The notes under the pieces are model-generated. The model did not search any database and had not been told where the DNA came from. It worked only from the letters and a program-made list of their open reading frames with translations. 64,000 nucleotides of DNA, taken from positions 496,001-560,000 of the forward strand of contig NZ_CANNDS010000002.1 in NCBI RefSeq assembly GCF_947503415.1, written 5' to 3'. This document shows positions 47,637 through 56,443 of this stretch, piece after piece (position 1 is the first letter of the stretch; every line of letters starts with the position of its first letter). The position numbers and the translations under genes were made by a program. Origin of the DNA: an uncultured Tateyamaria sp. (GTDB taxonomy: Bacteria; Pseudomonadota; Alphaproteobacteria; Rhodobacterales; Rhodobacteraceae).

Positions 47637-48796
47637 CTGCGCCGCCCCAGCAAATCCGAAATCTCGCCCTGCGGACGCGACCGCGTAAAGGCCAGCAACA
47701 TGCCCACGGCGATGCCCGACGCAATCACAGAGGACCCACCATAGCTGACAAAGGGCAAGGTCATGCCCTTGGCTGGCAGCAACCGCACGGCCACGCCCAT
47801 ATTGATCATGGCCTGCACCCCAAACATGCAGGCAAGGCCCGTGCCCGCCAACCGAATGAACGGATCACGCTCGCGCATCAGACGCATCAACGACCGGACC
47901 ACGATGCCGGAATAAAGCGCAATGATACACAGAACGAGGATCAGACCATACTCCTCCGCCGCCACGGCAATGATGAAATCCGTATGGGCATCGGGCAAGG
48001 ACCATTTCACCTGCCCCTCGCCCACACCGACGCCAAACAACCCACCTTCCTGAATTGCATTGGTGGCATAGCCAAGCTGCGTACGCGGATCGACATCGGG
48101 GCTCAGAAAGCCATCAATGCGGCGGGCAAAGTGCTCCGAATTGGAATAGGCGATGGTGCCCGCAGCCACGACCAAACCGGCCATACCGACCAGCAGAACC
48201 ATGGGCGCACCGGCCACAAAATACATCACACCCCAGCCAAACAGGACCAGACAGGCTTGGCCAAAATCCGGCTGCAGGGCGAGCATGAGAACAATGGAAA
48301 TACACAGGGCAAAGGACCACGTCCGCCCCGGCGGGCCATTCAGATCCTGACTGGCGGCCAGCATCCATGCAGCAGCGACAACAAAACCGGGCTTCAAAAA
48401 CTCCGACGGCTGGATCGATGCAAAGCCCATGGAATACCACCGCACAGCCCCCTTGCCAAAATCGGTGCCAAAGAACGGCAACAGGGCAAGGGCCACAAAG
48501 GACACCAAGAACCCCAGCACCGCCAGACGGCGCACCACAACGGGCGACATCATCGACGTGATGATCATGACGACAAGCGCGACAACACCAAAAAACGCCT
48601 GCCGGGTCACATAGTGAAAGGGGGGAAAGCCGTTCTTCTCGGCCAACGGCACGGATGCCGCCAAACCCAGCAACAGGCCAATGGCGAACAGAAAAAGCAC
48701 GCAGCTCAACGTCCACCTGTCGACTGTGCGCCACCACTTTGGAAGAATGGGTTCGCCGTCCCGAACCGGAACCGCACCATAGACCATCTCAGTCAT
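47633..48796 (-). CDS. ftsW: SEDS-family peptidoglycan glycosyltransferase FtsW
   Basis: FtsW is the septal SEDS glycosyltransferase that polymerises lipid II, working with FtsI. ATG 48796 (387 residues, [12 protein letters not shown]) has a GGCAG site; the track start is upstream. It has ten expected membrane helices, [20 protein letters not shown] near residue 125, and [32 protein letters not shown] near the end, both conserved in SEDS proteins. It heads the ftsW-murG-murC segment. The 118 bases upstream include a hairpin that probably ends the peroxiredoxin-like gene. Confidence 0.96.
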   Translation of the reverse strand: MTEMVYGAVPVRDGEPILPKWWRTVDRWTLSCVLFLFAIGLLLGLAASVPLAEKNGFPPFHYVTRQAFFGVVALVVMIITSMMSPVVVRRLAVLGFLVSFVALALLPFFGTDFGKGAVRWYSMGFASIQPSEFLKPGFVVAAAWMLAASQDLNGPPGRTWSFALCISIVLMLALQPDFGQACLVLFGWGVMYFVAGAPMVLLVGMAGLVVAAGTIAYSNSEHFARRIDGFLSPDVDPRTQLGYATNAIQEGGLFGVGVGEGQVKWSLPDAHTDFIIAVAAEEYGLILVLCIIALYSGIVVRSLMRLMRERDPFIRLAGTGLACMFGVQAMINMGVAVRLLPAKGMTLPFVSYGGSSVIASGIAVGMLLAFTRSRPQGEISDLLGRRR

Positions 48797-48881
48797 GATC
48801 TGCCGCCTTGCTGCCTGTCTCTGCCTCATGCCGACGGTTGACCCGACGTGCATGGGGCGCAGCATAGCGACAAACAGCCGC

Positions 48882-48909
48882 GCGGGCCAGCCTTAGTTTA
48901 CTGGCCCGC
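48882..48909 (-). terminator. hairpin downstream of the peroxiredoxin-like gene
   Basis: GCGGGCCAG and CTGGCCCGC form a perfect 9-bp stem with a 10-base loop, 8 bases beyond the stop at 48918 on the minus strand. No strong U-run follows, only GTTTGT a little later. It may separate this gene from ftsW. Confidence 0.5.
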
Positions 48910-48917
48910 AGGCAGGC

Positions 48918-49445
48918 TTACGCCGCCTTGTGGGTGCCCCGGATCGGGTAGTCATTGGCACGCACAAAGTTGATGCCGTTCAGCACGCCTTGCAGGTCGG
49001 GGCGCAGGAACGGCGCGTTGGACACATCGACCATCTGGATGCTGCCCTCCCCGTTTACGACAAACAGGCCGGGCTCCGCAAACGGGCGGTCGGTTTCGTT
49101 CGGACTGCGCGGGTCGGACACATACAGTCCCAGCGTCTTCATCTGCTCCACGGACATCCCATGGCCCAGCCTGATGCTCAGCCCCTTTTCCTCGGCCATG
49201 GTCTGCGCCTTGTCTTGCGGATCGCCCGATACGGCCACAACATCCACACCCGCCTCATTGAACTGGCTCTCAAGCTCTTGCAACTGCGCCAGATATTTCT
49301 TGCACAAGGGGCAGTGCAGACCGCGGTACACGACCACCAATTGCCAATCGTGCCCACCTTGCGGCGCACCCAATGTCAACGTCCCGCCGCCCAATTGGGC
49401 AACCTCGAATTTCGGAAAGTCAGAGCCAGCGGCCAAAGCAGTCAT
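48918..49445 (-). CDS. peroxiredoxin-like (AhpC/TSA) protein
   Basis: ATG 49445 gives 175 residues (MTALAAGSDFPKFEV). The thioredoxin fold shows LVVVYRGLHCPLCKKYLAQLQEL near residue 40, with a CPLC motif at the catalytic position. Then come VVAVSGDPQDKAQTMAEE and PGLFVVNGEG. The CxxC centre places it in the peroxiredoxin-like group; a cytoplasmic thiol peroxidase or thiol-disulfide role is likely. It is divergent from the flavoprotein gene with a 106-base gap, and it interrupts the dcw cluster between murD and ftsW. Confidence 0.88.
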   Translation of the reverse strand: MTALAAGSDFPKFEVAQLGGGTLTLGAPQGGHDWQLVVVYRGLHCPLCKKYLAQLQELESQFNEAGVDVVAVSGDPQDKAQTMAEEKGLSIRLGHGMSVEQMKTLGLYVSDPRSPNETDRPFAEPGLFVVNGEGSIQMVDVSNAPFLRPDLQGVLNGINFVRANDYPIRGTHKAA

Positions 49446-49551
49446 ATCGGGAACCCCGTGTAAATTTGCGTTGCATCCCACCTATGCGGACATCCCAAGG
49501 CTGCAACCCCATCCGCTTGACCCTTTCTGTGCGATGCTGCACGGGGACGTC

Positions 49552-50724
49552 ATGGACTACGACACGCTTGTCATCGGGGCCGGAGCGGCTGGCATGATGT
49601 GCGCCGCCCACGCGGGCGGGCGCGTTTTGCTTGTGGATCACGCCAAGGCGCCGGGCGAAAAAATCCGCATCTCGGGCGGCGGGCGCTGCAATTTCACCAA
49701 CATTTATTGCGACGCCAATGCGTTCATCAGCGAGAACCCCCATTTCGCAAAATCCGCCCTTGCCCGCTACACCCAATGGGATTTCATCGCGCTGGTGGAC
49801 CAGCACGGCATCCCCTGGCATGAAAAAACGCTGGGCCAGCTCTTTTGCGACACCTCCGCCAAGGACATCATCGCCATGCTGCGCGGCCTGCTGCAATCGT
49901 CAGGGGTCGAGACGCATTTGCAAACCGAGGTTACGGAATTTGCAAAGAGTAACGAAGGCTTCACATTTACCCTCAACGGCACCCGAGAACTCACTGCCCG
50001 CAATGCGGTCATCGCCACGGGCGGCAAGTCCATCCCCAAGATGGGCGCCACCGGCTTTGCCTATGACATCGCCCGCCAGTTTGGCCACCGGGTCACGCCC
50101 ACGGACCCCGCACTAGTGCCCTTCACCTTCCCCGACCGCCGCTTCGCCGACATCTCGGGCGTCGCCTGTCCGGCCCGTGTCACTGCAAACGGCCCCGGTT
50201 TCGACGAAGCACTGCTTTTCACCCATCGCGGCCTGTCCGGTCCTGCCATCCTGCAAGCCTCCAGCTACTGGGATGCGGGCGATCCGATCACCGTCCACCT
50301 CGCCCCGGACACCGACCTCGCCGCGATCCTGCGCGACAAACGCACCAGCGACGGCAAGAAGGCCCTGACAACCGAACTCTCCCGCCACCTGCCCGCCCGC
50401 CTCGTCGATCATCTCAGCACGCAGATGGACCTCTCGGGCCGCTTGGGTGACCTGTCCGATGCCCGCATCGACGCGCTCTCCCACGACCTCAGCCACTGGC
50501 ACCTCACCCCCGGCGGCACCGAAGGTTACCGCACGGCAGAGGTCACCCGCGGCGGTGTGGCCACAGACCAGATCAGCTCCAAGACCATGGAATCCCAAAC
50601 GACGCCCGGTCTCTATTTCATCGGCGAAGCGCTCGACGTGACAGGCTGGCTGGGGGGCTACAATTTCCAATGGGCCTGGTCGTCCGCCATGGCCACCGCC
50701 CGCCATCTCGCCTCGCAAAACTGA
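49552..50724 (+). CDS. flavoprotein, YhiN/HI0933 family NAD(P)/FAD oxidoreductase
   Basis: ATG 49552 (390 residues; ATG 49534 is the alternative) opens the FAD dinucleotide site YDTLVIGAGAAGMMCAAHAG. EKIRISGGGRCNFTN near residue 37 is the hallmark of the HI0933/YhiN family. VIATGGKSIPKMGATG and the C-terminal GLYFIGEALDVTGWLGGYNFQWAWSS complete it. The family is a putative flavin reductase of unknown substrate. It is the only plus-strand gene inside the dcw region, convergent with murD. Confidence 0.93.
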   Translation: MDYDTLVIGAGAAGMMCAAHAGGRVLLVDHAKAPGEKIRISGGGRCNFTNIYCDANAFISENPHFAKSALARYTQWDFIALVDQHGIPWHEKTLGQLFCDTSAKDIIAMLRGLLQSSGVETHLQTEVTEFAKSNEGFTFTLNGTRELTARNAVIATGGKSIPKMGATGFAYDIARQFGHRVTPTDPALVPFTFPDRRFADISGVACPARVTANGPGFDEALLFTHRGLSGPAILQASSYWDAGDPITVHLAPDTDLAAILRDKRTSDGKKALTTELSRHLPARLVDHLSTQMDLSGRLGDLSDARIDALSHDLSHWHLTPGGTEGYRTAEVTRGGVATDQISSKTMESQTTPGLYFIGEALDVTGWLGGYNFQWAWSSAMATARHLASQN

Positions 50725-50803
50725 CCGGCCGCGAAAGCGCGCAGCACCCGGTTGCTCCACGGTGCGGCTGGTAGCTTTTGCCGCGCTGCGCCCGTCGGAT
50801 CAA

Positions 50804-51059
50804 CGGTGTGGCTGGCAGCTTTTGCAAGCAAAAGCAGTCCCTGCCACTGATTGCGCCTGCCTTCGCAGTCGGGAGACTATGCGCCCAGATGCTCCACGGT
50901 GTGGCTGACAGCTTTTGCATGCAAAGCAGTCCTTGCCACTGATTGCGTCTGCCTTCGCAGTCGGGAGCCGGTGCACCCGGAAGCTCCACAGTGTGGCTGA
51001 CAGCTTTTGCAAGCAAAAGCAGTCCCTGCCACTGATTGCGCCTGCCTACGCAGTCGCAA
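50804..51059. repeat. three tandem copies of a 92-base repeat
   Basis: Units begin CRGTGTGGCTGRCAG at 50804, 50897 and 50989. Each carries the near-palindrome GCTTTTGC-AA-GCAAAAGC, damaged in unit 2, then TGCCACTGATTGCG and CTGCCTTCGCAGTC. A degenerate partial unit lies at 50757-50803. The units are highly similar with a few substitutions. Confidence 0.9.
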
Positions 51060-51098
51060 TCGATCTGTCTCGGAGCCGCGTTCGCCTGAGACCGAACA

Positions 51099-51190
51099 GA
51101 CTGGGGATGGGCTGACGGGCAAGCTGAAATGCGGAGGGTCCGTGCAAGCGGAAACCGTATTTCAGCTTGAGCGGCAGACCAGCCCCAGTC
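51099..51190. repeat. long inverted repeat (36-base arms, 20-base loop)
   Basis: The arms start GACTGGGG and end CCCCAGTC. By hand, 30 of 36 positions are Watson-Crick and one more is G-U. The innermost 14 pairs (AAGCTGAAATGCGG) are continuous apart from that wobble. It could be a structured RNA, a MITE-like element or a processing site. Confidence 0.85.
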
Positions 51191-51370
51191 AGGCACGGAT
51201 CAGGCGGGCGTGGATACGAGGCAGAGTTCTGTCTTGGTGAGCGTGAAGCTCATCCCAAATCAATAATGTCGTGCGCGCGAAGCGCGCTCCGCTGGATCAC
51301 ATCCGTCTCTTTCTACAGATCAATGGTGTGGGGCCGCGCATGCGCCTCGCGCATACGCTCACCCCACCGC

Positions 51371-51395
51371 CCCCTTTTCGCGACGCGAAAAGGGG
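51371..51395 (-). terminator. palindromic terminator-like hairpin after murD
   Basis: CCCCTTTTCGCG-A-CGCGAAAAGGGG is a perfect 12-bp inverted repeat, 3 bases beyond the murD stop on the minus strand. There is no U-run outside it, but its position between convergent genes supports termination. Confidence 0.65.
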
Positions 51396-51398
51396 CTG

Positions 51399-52793
51399 TC
51401 ACAACCGCCGCGTCACCTGATCCACGAAATCCTCACCGCGCCGCTCAAAGCTGTCATACTGATCAAAACTCGCAGCCGCAGGCGCCAACAACACCACGTC
51501 GCCGCTTTCCGCATCATCCATGGCAGCAGCGACAGCCTCCGCCATCGTCCCACACACCTGCGCCTCAACATCCAACTGCATCGCAAACTGCGCCGCCTCG
51601 CGCCCGATGACATAGGCCTTCTTCACTCGACCCGACACAGCATTCAACGGGTCCAACCCGCCCTCTTTCTGCAACCCGCCACAAATCCACCGAATGTTCT
51701 CAAAGGCGGACAAAGCCTTGGCCGCACTGTCCACATTCGTAGCCTTGCTGTCGTTCACATACCGCACGCCCGCCGCCTCAGCGATGGTCTGACTGCGATG
51801 CGGCAGACCTGCAAACTCATGAAACGCCTGCTCAATCACCTTTGGCGCCACCCCCACGGCACGGGCAGCGGCATAAGCGGCACAGGCATTCTGATGGTTG
51901 TGCGCCCCCGGCAAGCCCGCAACACCGCGCAAATCCACCGACGCCACCTGACGACCCTTGCGAAACTCGGCCAAAAACCCCTTCTTCGCAAAGACCTGCC
52001 ACCCCGGCCCGGTCAGCTTCTCCTCAACCGACACACGGATAACCCGGTCATCGCCATTGCCCTCGGACAACTGCCCCGCCAGGAACCGCCCCTCATGCTC
52101 ATCCACACCGATGACAGCGCGGTCCGGCCCCCCTTCGGCAAAAAGCCGACGCTTGGCTGCAAAATACCCGCCCATGCCCGCATGACGATCCAGATGATCG
52201 GGGGACAGGTTGGTAAAAACGGCCACATCGGGGGTCAGGCTCCGGGCCAGATCGGTCTGATAGCTGGACAACTCCAGCACCACGACCTCGCCATCATGGG
52301 GCGGCTCGATATCCAGCACACCGCGCCCGATATTGCCGGCCAACTGGCTGGGTCGGCCCGCCACCTCCATGATGTGATGGATCAACGCACAGGTGGTGGA
52401 CTTGCCGTTCGACCCGGTCACCGCAATCACGCGCGGGGCGGTGTCAAAGCGGTTCCACTCGGACGTCGCAAAGGATTGAAAGAACAGACCAATATCGTTG
52501 TCCACCGGCACACCAGCCGCCCAGGCCGCCACAATCACCGGGTTCGGAGCCGGGTACAAATGCGGGATACCGGGCGACACGATCAGCCGCGCGACATCCT
52601 CAAAAGCACCGTGGGTCCTGAGATCGGCACAGGCAAAGCCCTCGGCCTCGGCCCTCGCGCGCGCATCCGGGTTGTCGTCCCAACAGATCGGCACAGCACC
52701 CCCGGCCTCCAGCGCCCGCGCCGCCGACAGACCGGACCGGCCCAGCCCCAGCACCGCAACCTTGGCGCCCGACAAACCAAGGACAGGGATCAT
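51399..52793 (-). CDS. murD: UDP-N-acetylmuramoylalanine--D-glutamate ligase
   Basis: MurD adds D-Glu to UDP-MurNAc-L-Ala. The 464-residue Mur ligase has [23 protein letters not shown] in the N-terminal domain, the P-loop [11 protein letters not shown] near residue 118, and [22 protein letters not shown] in the central domain. The C-terminal [24 protein letters not shown] is also present. It is the last of the mraZ-murD block; a palindromic hairpin follows immediately. The SDR gene and a 3' repeat lie upstream. Confidence 0.97.
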   Translation of the reverse strand: MIPVLGLSGAKVAVLGLGRSGLSAARALEAGGAVPICWDDNPDARARAEAEGFACADLRTHGAFEDVARLIVSPGIPHLYPAPNPVIVAAWAAGVPVDNDIGLFFQSFATSEWNRFDTAPRVIAVTGSNGKSTTCALIHHIMEVAGRPSQLAGNIGRGVLDIEPPHDGEVVVLELSSYQTDLARSLTPDVAVFTNLSPDHLDRHAGMGGYFAAKRRLFAEGGPDRAVIGVDEHEGRFLAGQLSEGNGDDRVIRVSVEEKLTGPGWQVFAKKGFLAEFRKGRQVASVDLRGVAGLPGAHNHQNACAAYAAARAVGVAPKVIEQAFHEFAGLPHRSQTIAEAAGVRYVNDSKATNVDSAAKALSAFENIRWICGGLQKEGGLDPLNAVSGRVKKAYVIGREAAQFAMQLDVEAQVCGTMAEAVAAAMDDAESGDVVLLAPAAASFDQYDSFERRGEDFVDQVTRRL

Positions 52794-52806
52794 CGCAGCA
52801 GCCCCC

Positions 52807-52852
52807 GGGGGCTTTGCCCCCAGACCCCCATGGTATTTCCAGTCAGAAGAAA
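52807..52852 (-). terminator. 3' repeat plus hairpin, copy 2 (after the SDR gene)
   Basis: On the minus strand, just after the SDR stop, TTCTTCTGACTGGAAATACCA (52828-52852) matches copy 1 at 17827. It is followed by the hairpin GGGGGC-AAA-GCCCCC (52807-52821). The same order of motif then GC hairpin at both sites suggests a dispersed terminator-type element. Confidence 0.55.
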
Positions 52853-52857
52853 CATCA

Positions 52858-53511
52858 TCACCACGCCTTTTCGTGCCGGTCGCGAAAGAACTTGCCGGTC
52901 AGGTCCGCAGGGGCATCCAAGGCAAGCCACAGGGCCGTATCAGCACCCTCTTCCAGCGTGCGCGGCGCGGCCTGACCCCCCATGCGCGTGTGCACCCAAC
53001 CGGGGCACATGGCATTGACGCTGACACCTTTGGGCAGATCACGGGGCAAAGCGTGGCTCAACGCGTTCAGCGCCGCCTTGGCCACACCGTACCCGCCGGG
53101 GCCTTCCAGCCCCTCGTCATAGGCGCCCCACCCGGAACTGACATTGATGATCCGCCCTTGCCCGGCCTGTGCCATATGCGGCAGGCACAACAGGATCAGC
53201 TCGAAGGGTGCGTGAAACATCACCTGCATGGATCGGCGCAGCCCCTCGGGATACGCAATCATGCTGTCCTCGATCAGGATACCGGCATTGTTGATCAGAA
53301 TATCCACCGGGCCTGCCGCGTCGATGGCCGGGGCAAACGTGTCAGGCGCTTCCAAATCCAGATGCACTGAAGTGCAGCCCAGATCGGCTGCAGCGCTGGC
53401 CCCGGCCTGCGCATCGCGCGCACCGATGACCACATCGCAGCCCCGCGCGATCAGGCCTTGGGCCATGGCATAGCCAATCCCCCGATTGCCCCCGGTCACC
53501 AATGCCCGCAT
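52858..53511 (-). CDS. SDR family oxidoreductase
   Basis: The 217-residue short-chain dehydrogenase starts [20 protein letters not shown], with the cofactor motif at residue 7. It contains ILINNAGIL near residue 71, a serine in [14 protein letters not shown] and the active-site YGVAK near residue 145. The substrate is unknown. It has no known part in wall synthesis, yet it sits between the TPR protein and murD inside the dcw cluster. The REP-rich spacer upstream suggests this stretch was inserted. Confidence 0.9.
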   Translation of the reverse strand: MRALVTGGNRGIGYAMAQGLIARGCDVVIGARDAQAGASAAADLGCTSVHLDLEAPDTFAPAIDAAGPVDILINNAGILIEDSMIAYPEGLRRSMQVMFHAPFELILLCLPHMAQAGQGRIINVSSGWGAYDEGLEGPGGYGVAKAALNALSHALPRDLPKGVSVNAMCPGWVHTRMGGQAAPRTLEEGADTALWLALDAPADLTGKFFRDRHEKAW

Positions 53512-53966
53512 GATGTCGTCCCGTCGTTTATTTGGATGTCAGAGGTCTCACGAAACCCGCGCCTCGGCAAGAGGGGGCGGCAGCGGCACGCAGGCCCAAT
53601 GTGTTTTCCGGAAGGTCCGTAGGGTGGGCTTTCAGCCCACCATCCCCCCGGTGCAAAACACGCCACTCATTCAAAACATCAACCCGTAGGGCGGGCTTCA
53701 GCCCGCCATCCACCAGACACCAAACAGCAAAACGCCCCCACAACAGGCGTTCTGTACGCAAGCCACCACACCACCGCGCTTCACGCCCCCCAGCGCAACC
53801 CCGCGCAACCCCGTAGGGTGGGCTTTCAGCCCACCATCCGCGCGGTGCCAAACAGGCAAACGACCTCACGCAGGGTGCGCCTTAACACCCCAGCGCAACC
53901 CCGCTTAAGTCAGTAGGGCGGGCTTCAGCCCGCCGCGACAGTGCAAAATCGCGACCCCCACACAGG
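53512..53966. repeat. REP-rich 455-base spacer with four GTAGGGYGGGC hairpins
   Basis: No gene is seen. Four copies of GTAGGG(T/C)GGGCTT(T)CAGCCC(A/G)CC are at 53617-53645, 53684-53711, 53811-53839 and 53911-53935. Copies 1 and 3 have the A/T form, copies 2 and 4 the G/C form. CAGCGCAACCCCGC recurs before copies 3 and 4, and GGTGCAAAACA-like text after several, so the true unit is longer than the hairpin. Confidence 0.85.
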
Positions 53967-55181
53967 TCAAGCGCCACCACCTGCGCGCCCGGCCAACAGA
54001 ATGTCGAGGTTTTTCCGAACGGTCTGCGTCTGCGGATGGTCCGATCCAAATACCGCCTCGGACATCGCCAGCGCCTCACGAAAGAGCGGCTCCGCCTCCT
54101 CAATCCGTCCTGTGTCCTGAAGCAAATCCGCAAGGTTATTGAGCCGGACCGCCACATCAGGATGCCGACCACCCAACACCTCCCTGCCAATCTCCAGCGC
54201 CTCACGAAAGAGCGGCTCCGCCTCCTCAAACCGCCCCGTGTCCCGGAGCAGACCCGCAAGGTTGTTGAGCCGGATCGCATAGTCCGGATGCCGCTCATCC
54301 AATACGTCTCGATCAATCTCCAGCGCCTCACGGTAGAGCGGCTCCGCCTCCTCAAACCGTCCAAGCGACCGGTAGCTTTCCGCAAGGTTGTTCAGCGCAG
54401 TGGCGGTCTTGGGGTCTTGCTCTCCAAATTCTAGTCGCGCCAGTGAAACAAGCATCTCCTCCACTGCCACGGCTTCCACGCTGCGCCCCGACCACTGCAG
54501 AAGCCTGCCTGCCGCGATCAGCGTGTCATAGCATGGGTCTAACCGCGCCGCCTTTGCGTAATGCTCCGCCGCCTCGCCCCACCGCACCTCGGCCTCGGCA
54601 ATCTCTCCCCGCCCGAACGCAGCTCGTGCTGCGTTCTGCACCTCCAGATCAGCGCGCGCTTCGACCTCGGCAAAAAGGTCATCCGCGACGGAATAGTCGC
54701 CCTTCTCCAACGCAGCCCGCGCCTCTGCCAACCGATCCCCGCCAATCTCGTTGCCCAGCCGCTCCAGCCGGGTTTCCAAGTCAGCGATGCGCGCCTTGGC
54801 TTCGGCCAAAGCCGGTTCAGGATCGGCAATCTGGCGCTCCAGTTCGGCCAACTGTTGGCGCAATACTTCACCTTGCCCATCCGGCGACTCTGCGATCTCT
54901 TTTCGAACTTCCTCTGCGCGGGCGTCCAAACGGCGTTCGAATTCTTCCAGTGATAAGGTCACAATCGGACCATTGGAGGAGTTTAGTGGGTTGCCGCCTG
55001 TGTCACTGCCGCGTTCACCAGATGGTTTTCGTTGAACAAGCCACCAAATCGCAGACAGGATTGCCCCTGCAACAACCGCGAATACACCAAATGCGGCTGC
55101 GATTGCCGAGACACGGTTCTGGTTGTCTTCAACACCGAACCAAGACCAAACGGCCAAGCCAAATTCTACGAACCAATCCAC
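53967..55181 (-). CDS. membrane-anchored TPR protein (kinesin light chain-type repeats)
   Basis: I prefer GTG 55181 (404 residues) because GAGGG stands 8 bases before it; the track uses 55247. A membrane helix, AIAAAFGVFAVVAGAILSAIWWLV, lies near residues 25-50. It is followed by a predicted coiled coil (about 70-170) and then TPR units. The last three 42-residue units are nearly identical, each with ALEI(D/G)R(D/E)VL ... RLNNLA ... GRFEEAEPL(F/Y)REA. This is the TPR_10/TPR_12 style. The role is unknown; a scaffold at the membrane is likely. It sits unexpectedly between mraY and murD. Confidence 0.85.
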   Translation of the reverse strand: MDWFVEFGLAVWSWFGVEDNQNRVSAIAAAFGVFAVVAGAILSAIWWLVQRKPSGERGSDTGGNPLNSSNGPIVTLSLEEFERRLDARAEEVRKEIAESPDGQGEVLRQQLAELERQIADPEPALAEAKARIADLETRLERLGNEIGGDRLAEARAALEKGDYSVADDLFAEVEARADLEVQNAARAAFGRGEIAEAEVRWGEAAEHYAKAARLDPCYDTLIAAGRLLQWSGRSVEAVAVEEMLVSLARLEFGEQDPKTATALNNLAESYRSLGRFEEAEPLYREALEIDRDVLDERHPDYAIRLNNLAGLLRDTGRFEEAEPLFREALEIGREVLGGRHPDVAVRLNNLADLLQDTGRIEEAEPLFREALAMSEAVFGSDHPQTQTVRKNLDILLAGRAGGGA

Positions 55182-55349
55182 TTGTAACGCCCTCAATTCC
55201 CCAAAGGCACCATACCAGCATAACGCGCACCGCAAAGCCGTTTTCAACCCGCGTTCTCCGGGGCCCCAATCCTTAACAACGTCTAAAGACGCCGCCGTAA
55301 GTCCTTGAAATTCAATATGGCGCGTGCTGTCCCAGCGTGGGACGCACCC

Positions 55350-56432
55350 TTATCGGACCTTCAAAGTGGCCAGCCCAATCATCGCGAGGATCAGCGAAAT
55401 AATCCAGAACCGGATCACGATCTGAGGCTCCGCCCAGCCCTTTTTTTCATAGTGGTGGTGGATGGGTGCCATCAAAAACACCCGCTTGCCCGTCCGCTTG
55501 AAATAGAGGACCTGAATGATCACCGACAGCGCCTCGACCACGAACAGCCCGCCCACAATCGCCAGCACCAGTTCATGTTTGGTCGCCACCGCGATCGCCC
55601 CCAATGCCCCGCCAAGCGCCAGCGACCCGGTGTCGCCCATGAACACGGCCGCAGGCGGCGCGTTGTACCACAGGAACCCCAACCCCCCGCCAAACAAGGC
55701 GGCCGCAAAGATCAGCAATTCGCCCGTTCCCGGCACGTAATGCACATCCAGATACTCGGTGAAATCCACCCGCCCCACAGCGTAGGCAATGATCCCCAGC
55801 GTGCCGCCCGCAATCATCACCGGCATGATCGCCAGACCATCCAGCCCATCCGTCAGGTTGACCGCATTTGCAGCCCCCACGATCACGATGATGGAGAACG
55901 GGATGAACAGCACACCCATATTGATCAGCACGTCCTTGAGAACGGGCACCGCCAACTGGTTCTGCAGCGCCTCAGGGTGGCTGATCGTGGCGAAATAGGC
56001 GGCTATGCCAGCAATCAAGAACCCCAGCAGCAGCCGTACCTTGCCCGGCACCCCGGCTGTGGTTTGCTTCGACACCTTGGCATAGTCATCGGCAAAACCG
56101 ATCAGCGCGAAGGCCAGTGTGACGCCGATGACAATCCACATGAACGGGTTGTCCCACCGCGCCCACAAGAGCGTGGATGTCGCCAAAGCTCCTACAATCA
56201 ACAAGCCCCCCATGGTCGGAGTGCCCGCCTTGGAAAAATGCCCTTCAGGACCGTCATCGCGAATGGGCTGCCCCTTGCCCTGCTTGCGCCGCAGCACTGC
56301 AATCAGTGGACGACCAAACAGAAACCCAAAGATCAGAGCCGTCAGAAATGCGCCCCCGGCCCGGAACGTGATGTAGCGGAAAAGGTTGAAAAAGTCCCCG
56401 CCATCCGAAAGTGCCGTCAACCAATAGAGCAT
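55350..56432 (-). CDS. mraY: phospho-N-acetylmuramoyl-pentapeptide transferase
   Basis: MraY transfers phospho-MurNAc-pentapeptide to undecaprenyl phosphate, giving lipid I. The 360-residue protein has ten membrane helices. The catalytic motifs are [12 protein letters not shown] near residue 70, [10 protein letters not shown] near residue 115, [13 protein letters not shown] near residue 190, and [13 protein letters not shown] near residue 325. It is 11 bases from murF. A 168-base gap with no evident terminator separates it from the TPR gene. Confidence 0.98.
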   Translation of the reverse strand: MLYWLTALSDGGDFFNLFRYITFRAGGAFLTALIFGFLFGRPLIAVLRRKQGKGQPIRDDGPEGHFSKAGTPTMGGLLIVGALATSTLLWARWDNPFMWIVIGVTLAFALIGFADDYAKVSKQTTAGVPGKVRLLLGFLIAGIAAYFATISHPEALQNQLAVPVLKDVLINMGVLFIPFSIIVIVGAANAVNLTDGLDGLAIMPVMIAGGTLGIIAYAVGRVDFTEYLDVHYVPGTGELLIFAAALFGGGLGFLWYNAPPAAVFMGDTGSLALGGALGAIAVATKHELVLAIVGGLFVVEALSVIIQVLYFKRTGKRVFLMAPIHHHYEKKGWAEPQIVIRFWIISLILAMIGLATLKVR

Positions 56433-56443
56433 GCCTGCCTGTC

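Larger units (their letters stand above)
50725..51398. other. 674-base repeat-rich spacer between convergent genes
   Basis: No credible coding sequence is seen. ORFs such as 50618-51196 minus encode only the translated repeats. The spacer holds three tandem 92-base repeats, a very long imperfect hairpin, a nested GTGGGG/CCCCAC structure around 51328-51367, and a 12-bp terminator-like palindrome next to the murD stop. No promoter was recognised. Confidence 0.75.

Noticed and set aside
47426-48841. 471-residue plus-strand ORF
   Set aside because: It is antisense to ftsW and murG; its composition is highly basic and polar, as shadows of membrane-protein genes are.
50804-51059. Possible CRISPR array
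   Set aside because: The whole 92-base unit repeats; there are no short constant repeats with unique spacers and no cas genes.
51099-51190. Insertion sequence or retron reading of the long hairpin
   Set aside because: No transposase or reverse transcriptase gene is near and no flanking target duplication is visible, so only an unassigned hairpin is claimed.
50618-51196. 192-residue minus-strand ORF covering the tandem repeats
   Set aside because: The repeats have lengths 93 and 92 and so shift frame, and the ORF merges with the antisense of the flavoprotein end. No ribosome site or family signal supports it.
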